DNA of 6,668 nt, taken from positions 1 through 6,668 of the forward strand of contig CAJKHT010000113.1 of assembly GCA_905199755.1 (NCBI GenBank), in the 5' to 3' direction. A program made the position numbers and the translations under genes. This DNA is from an uncultured Eubacteriales bacterium (GTDB lineage Bacteria; Bacillota; Clostridia; UBA1381). Positions 5,414 to 6,668 of this stretch are shown here, piece by piece. Each line of letters opens with the position of its first letter. Within the stretch, counting starts at the first letter, position 1. The notes under the pieces were generated by a model that was not told the origin of the DNA, ran no database searches, and saw nothing but the letters and a program-made list of their open reading frames with translations.

Positions 5414-6092
5414 ATGAATAAACCTTATATTATATGCCACATGATGACCTCCGTGGACGGAAGAATTGATTGCGCAATGACGGAGCAACTGCCCGGTGTT
5501 GCAGGAGTATTATGATACTCTTGCCGAGCTTAATGCGCCGTCGCGGGTGAGCGGACGTGTAACTGCAAAGCTTGAAATGGCACATACGGGCGAATTTCAT
5601 CCGGCAAAGGACGAAAGATTGGGTAAAGAGGATTTTTCAAAGGCGGCAGATGCGGATGGATATGAAATTGTTACGGATACAAAAGGCATGCTGCTTTGGG
5701 AAGATGACTCAAACAGTCAAAGACCGCTTCTGATAATCACAAGCGAAGAGGTAAACCGTGAATATACGGATTATCTGAACCGCAGACACATTTCATGGAT
5801 AGCCTGCGGCAAGGGAAGCATTGATCTGAAACGTGCATGCGAAATACTTTCTGAACGGTTTGGCGTGGAAAGAATGGCTGTAGTGGGCGGAGGTCATATT
5901 AATGCCGGATTTTTGGCGGCAGGTCTGCTTGACGAGGTCAGCTTGCTTATCGGTGCCGGAATTGACGGCAGAGGCGGTATGGCGGCTGTGTTCGACGGTC
6001 TGCCGATGGAGCGCCCCGTAACTCCGCTCAAGCTTACAGATGTAAAGCAATATGAAAGCGGTGCGGTTTGGCTGAGATATTCGGTAAAATAA
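5414..6092 (+). pseudogene. RibD_C/DHFR-fold reductase, interrupted by a +1 frameshift
   Basis: Related to the reductase domain of RibD (NADPH-dependent pyrimidine reductase of riboflavin synthesis) and to the many stand-alone DHFR-family proteins; the true substrate is unknown. The first frame gives MNKPYIICHMMTSVDGRIDCAMTEQLPGV, a typical N-terminus with the SVDGRID nucleotide-site strand, but stops at TGA 5513-5515 after 33 codons. The rest of the domain continues in the +1 frame from about 5501: EYYDTLAELNAPSRVSGR, DTKGMLLW, then MAVVGGGHINAGFLAAGLLDEVSLLIGAGIDGRGG. Skipping one base restores a 225-residue protein of normal family length. AAAAGGAG precedes ATG 5414; an in-frame GTG at 5360 after GGAGG is an alternative start. 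A sequencing or assembly error, a recent mutation, or recoding could each explain the break. Apart from it, the coding sequence looks intact. Confidence 0.82.
5496..6092 (+). CDS. Downstream open frame of the frameshifted RibD_C-like reductase
   Basis: This is the 198-codon frame that carries most of the reductase domain of the broken gene above, beginning at GTG 5496. A GGAG at 5482-5485 lies 10 bases upstream, so independent initiation is conceivable. A product made this way would lack the first beta strand with SVDGRID, part of the nucleotide-binding site in this family, and would probably be inactive. The NADPH-site glycines GGG (residues 131-133) and the DGRGG loop remain. It is best read as the 3' part of one gene rather than as a separate gene. 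The cupin gene follows after 40 bases. Confidence 0.6.
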   Translation: MLQEYYDTLAELNAPSRVSGRVTAKLEMAHTGEFHPAKDERLGKEDFSKAADADGYEIVTDTKGMLLWEDDSNSQRPLLIITSEEVNREYTDYLNRRHISWIACGKGSIDLKRACEILSERFGVERMAVVGGGHINAGFLAAGLLDEVSLLIGAGIDGRGGMAAVFDGLPMERPVTPLKLTDVKQYESGAVWLRYSVK

Positions 6093-6132
6093 GAATTAAA
6101 TGCCGATGAAAACGGCGGAGGGGAGTATAATT

Positions 6133-6564
6133 ATGAAATACATCAATAAAGAAGAATTTGAGAAAAATAACATGTTTAAAACGGGTGTGGAGAATACTGC
6201 ATATGCAAAATTTTTTGTGGGCGAGTCTTTTCTTAATCCGCTGACCGGTCCGAAAAGCGGCTTATTTGCCGCAAACGTTACATTTGAGCCGGGCTGTCGG
6301 AACAACTGGCACATTCATCATGCGGCAAAGGGCGGCGGACAGCTCCTTTTATGTACGGCAGGCGAGGGCTGGTACCAAGAGGAAGGAAAAGCAGCGGTAA
6401 GTTTGCATGAGGGCAGTGTAATAATGATACCCGCAAACGTGAAGCATTGGCACGGTGCGAAAAAGGACAGCTGGTTCAGCCATATTGCGGTAGAGGTTTC
6501 GGGCGAAAAATGCGAAAATGAATGGTGCGAGCCTGTTTCCGAGGAGGAATATGACAAGCTGTAA
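6133..6564 (+). CDS. Small cupin-domain protein
   Basis: A 143-residue single-domain cupin, probably cytoplasmic, with no signal peptide. Cupin motif 1 is GCRNNWHIHHAAKGGGQLLLCTAGEG (54-79), with His60 and His62 as likely metal ligands and Gln70 where many cupins have Glu. Motif 2 is GSVIMIPANVKHWHG (94-108), supplying His105. Close relatives are often encoded beside MerR regulators, carboxymuconolactone decarboxylase-like proteins and reductases in Clostridia, which agrees with the MerR-type promoter upstream; the substrate is unknown. The frame is open to ATG 6100, but GGAGGGG at 6117-6123 and the MKYINKEEF sequence favour ATG 6133. It is probably co-transcribed with the reductase gene. Confidence 0.9.
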   Translation: MKYINKEEFEKNNMFKTGVENTAYAKFFVGESFLNPLTGPKSGLFAANVTFEPGCRNNWHIHHAAKGGGQLLLCTAGEGWYQEEGKAAVSLHEGSVIMIPANVKHWHGAKKDSWFSHIAVEVSGEKCENEWCEPVSEEEYDKL

Positions 6565-6569
6565 TGCAA

Positions 6570-6601
6570 AAAAAAAGGGAGCAAAAAACTCCCCTTTTTT
6601 T
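6570..6601 (+). terminator. Intrinsic terminator after the cupin gene
   Basis: Positions 6577-6581 (GGGAG) pair with 6589-6593 (CTCCC) around a CAAAAAA loop. The stem extends by up to seven A-T pairs (6570-6576 with 6595-6601) past one bulged C at 6594. The T run 6595-6601 completes a rho-independent terminator, and the matching A run makes it potentially bidirectional. It begins six bases after the cupin stop codon. Confidence 0.87.
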
Positions 6602-6618
6602 AATGCGTCCGATGTAAT

Positions 6619-6668
6619 GAGTCAACCCCGAATTTTGTGTAAACTCTTTACGAAACCTCCAAGATGAT
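6619..6668 (+). mobile_element. Possible end of an IS256-type insertion sequence, running off the window
   Basis: The last ~50 bases hold GAGTCAACCCCG followed by AATTTTGTGTAAACTC, which resembles the inward-reading terminal repeats of IS256/mutator-type elements (AATTxTGTGTAAA core). No transposase is in view, since the element would continue to the right. The outer boundary near 6619 is a guess, and the flanking target duplication cannot be seen without the other end. The identification rests on motif memory only. Confidence 0.4.

Noticed and set aside
6100..6132. Upstream start of the cupin gene at ATG 6100
   Set aside because: GGAGGGG at 6117-6123 lies inside this extension and points to ATG 6133, where the typical N-terminus begins.

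Overview
The window is a low-to-mid G+C stretch whose core is the distal part of the spc/alpha translation operon. The genes are adk, map, a small KOW-domain gene, infA, rpmJ, rpsM, rpsK, rpsD, rpoA and rplQ, all on the + strand with short gaps and strong AGGAGG-type ribosome binding sites. Three things point to a Clostridia-class Firmicute: a KOW/L14e-like gene between map and infA, rpsD sitting between rpsK and rpoA (unlike Bacillus), and a zinc-finger type adenylate kinase. Oscillospiraceae/Ruminococcaceae seems likely, but this is a judgement from gene order and protein flavour only.

Layout. Bases 1-247 hold no recognisable gene and contain several hairpins, two of them mutually exclusive; secY, the usual gene before adk, is not seen. 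Bases 248-2286 carry adk-map-KOW-infA-rpmJ: nucleotide balance, N-terminal Met removal and translation initiation, plus L36. After a 115-base gap with hairpins come rpsM-rpsK-rpsD, then a 106-base gap with a terminator-like hairpin, then rpoA and rplQ. A strong intrinsic terminator at 5251-5290 closes the operon.

Bases 5309-6601 form a separate accessory unit. It starts with a promoter of the MerR-activated kind (TTGACT and TATAAT separated by 19 bp over an imperfect dyad). A RibD_C/DHFR-fold reductase gene follows, broken by an apparent +1 frameshift near codon 30, then a small cupin gene, then a second terminator. No merR gene is in the window. The last ~50 bases look like the inward-reading end of an IS256-type insertion sequence that continues off the right edge.

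Most of the window is ordinary, highly conserved housekeeping sequence. I do not see a new system. The points worth checking are the frameshifted reductase with its orphan MerR-type promoter, the structured gaps before rpsM and rpoA, and the possible insertion-sequence end.
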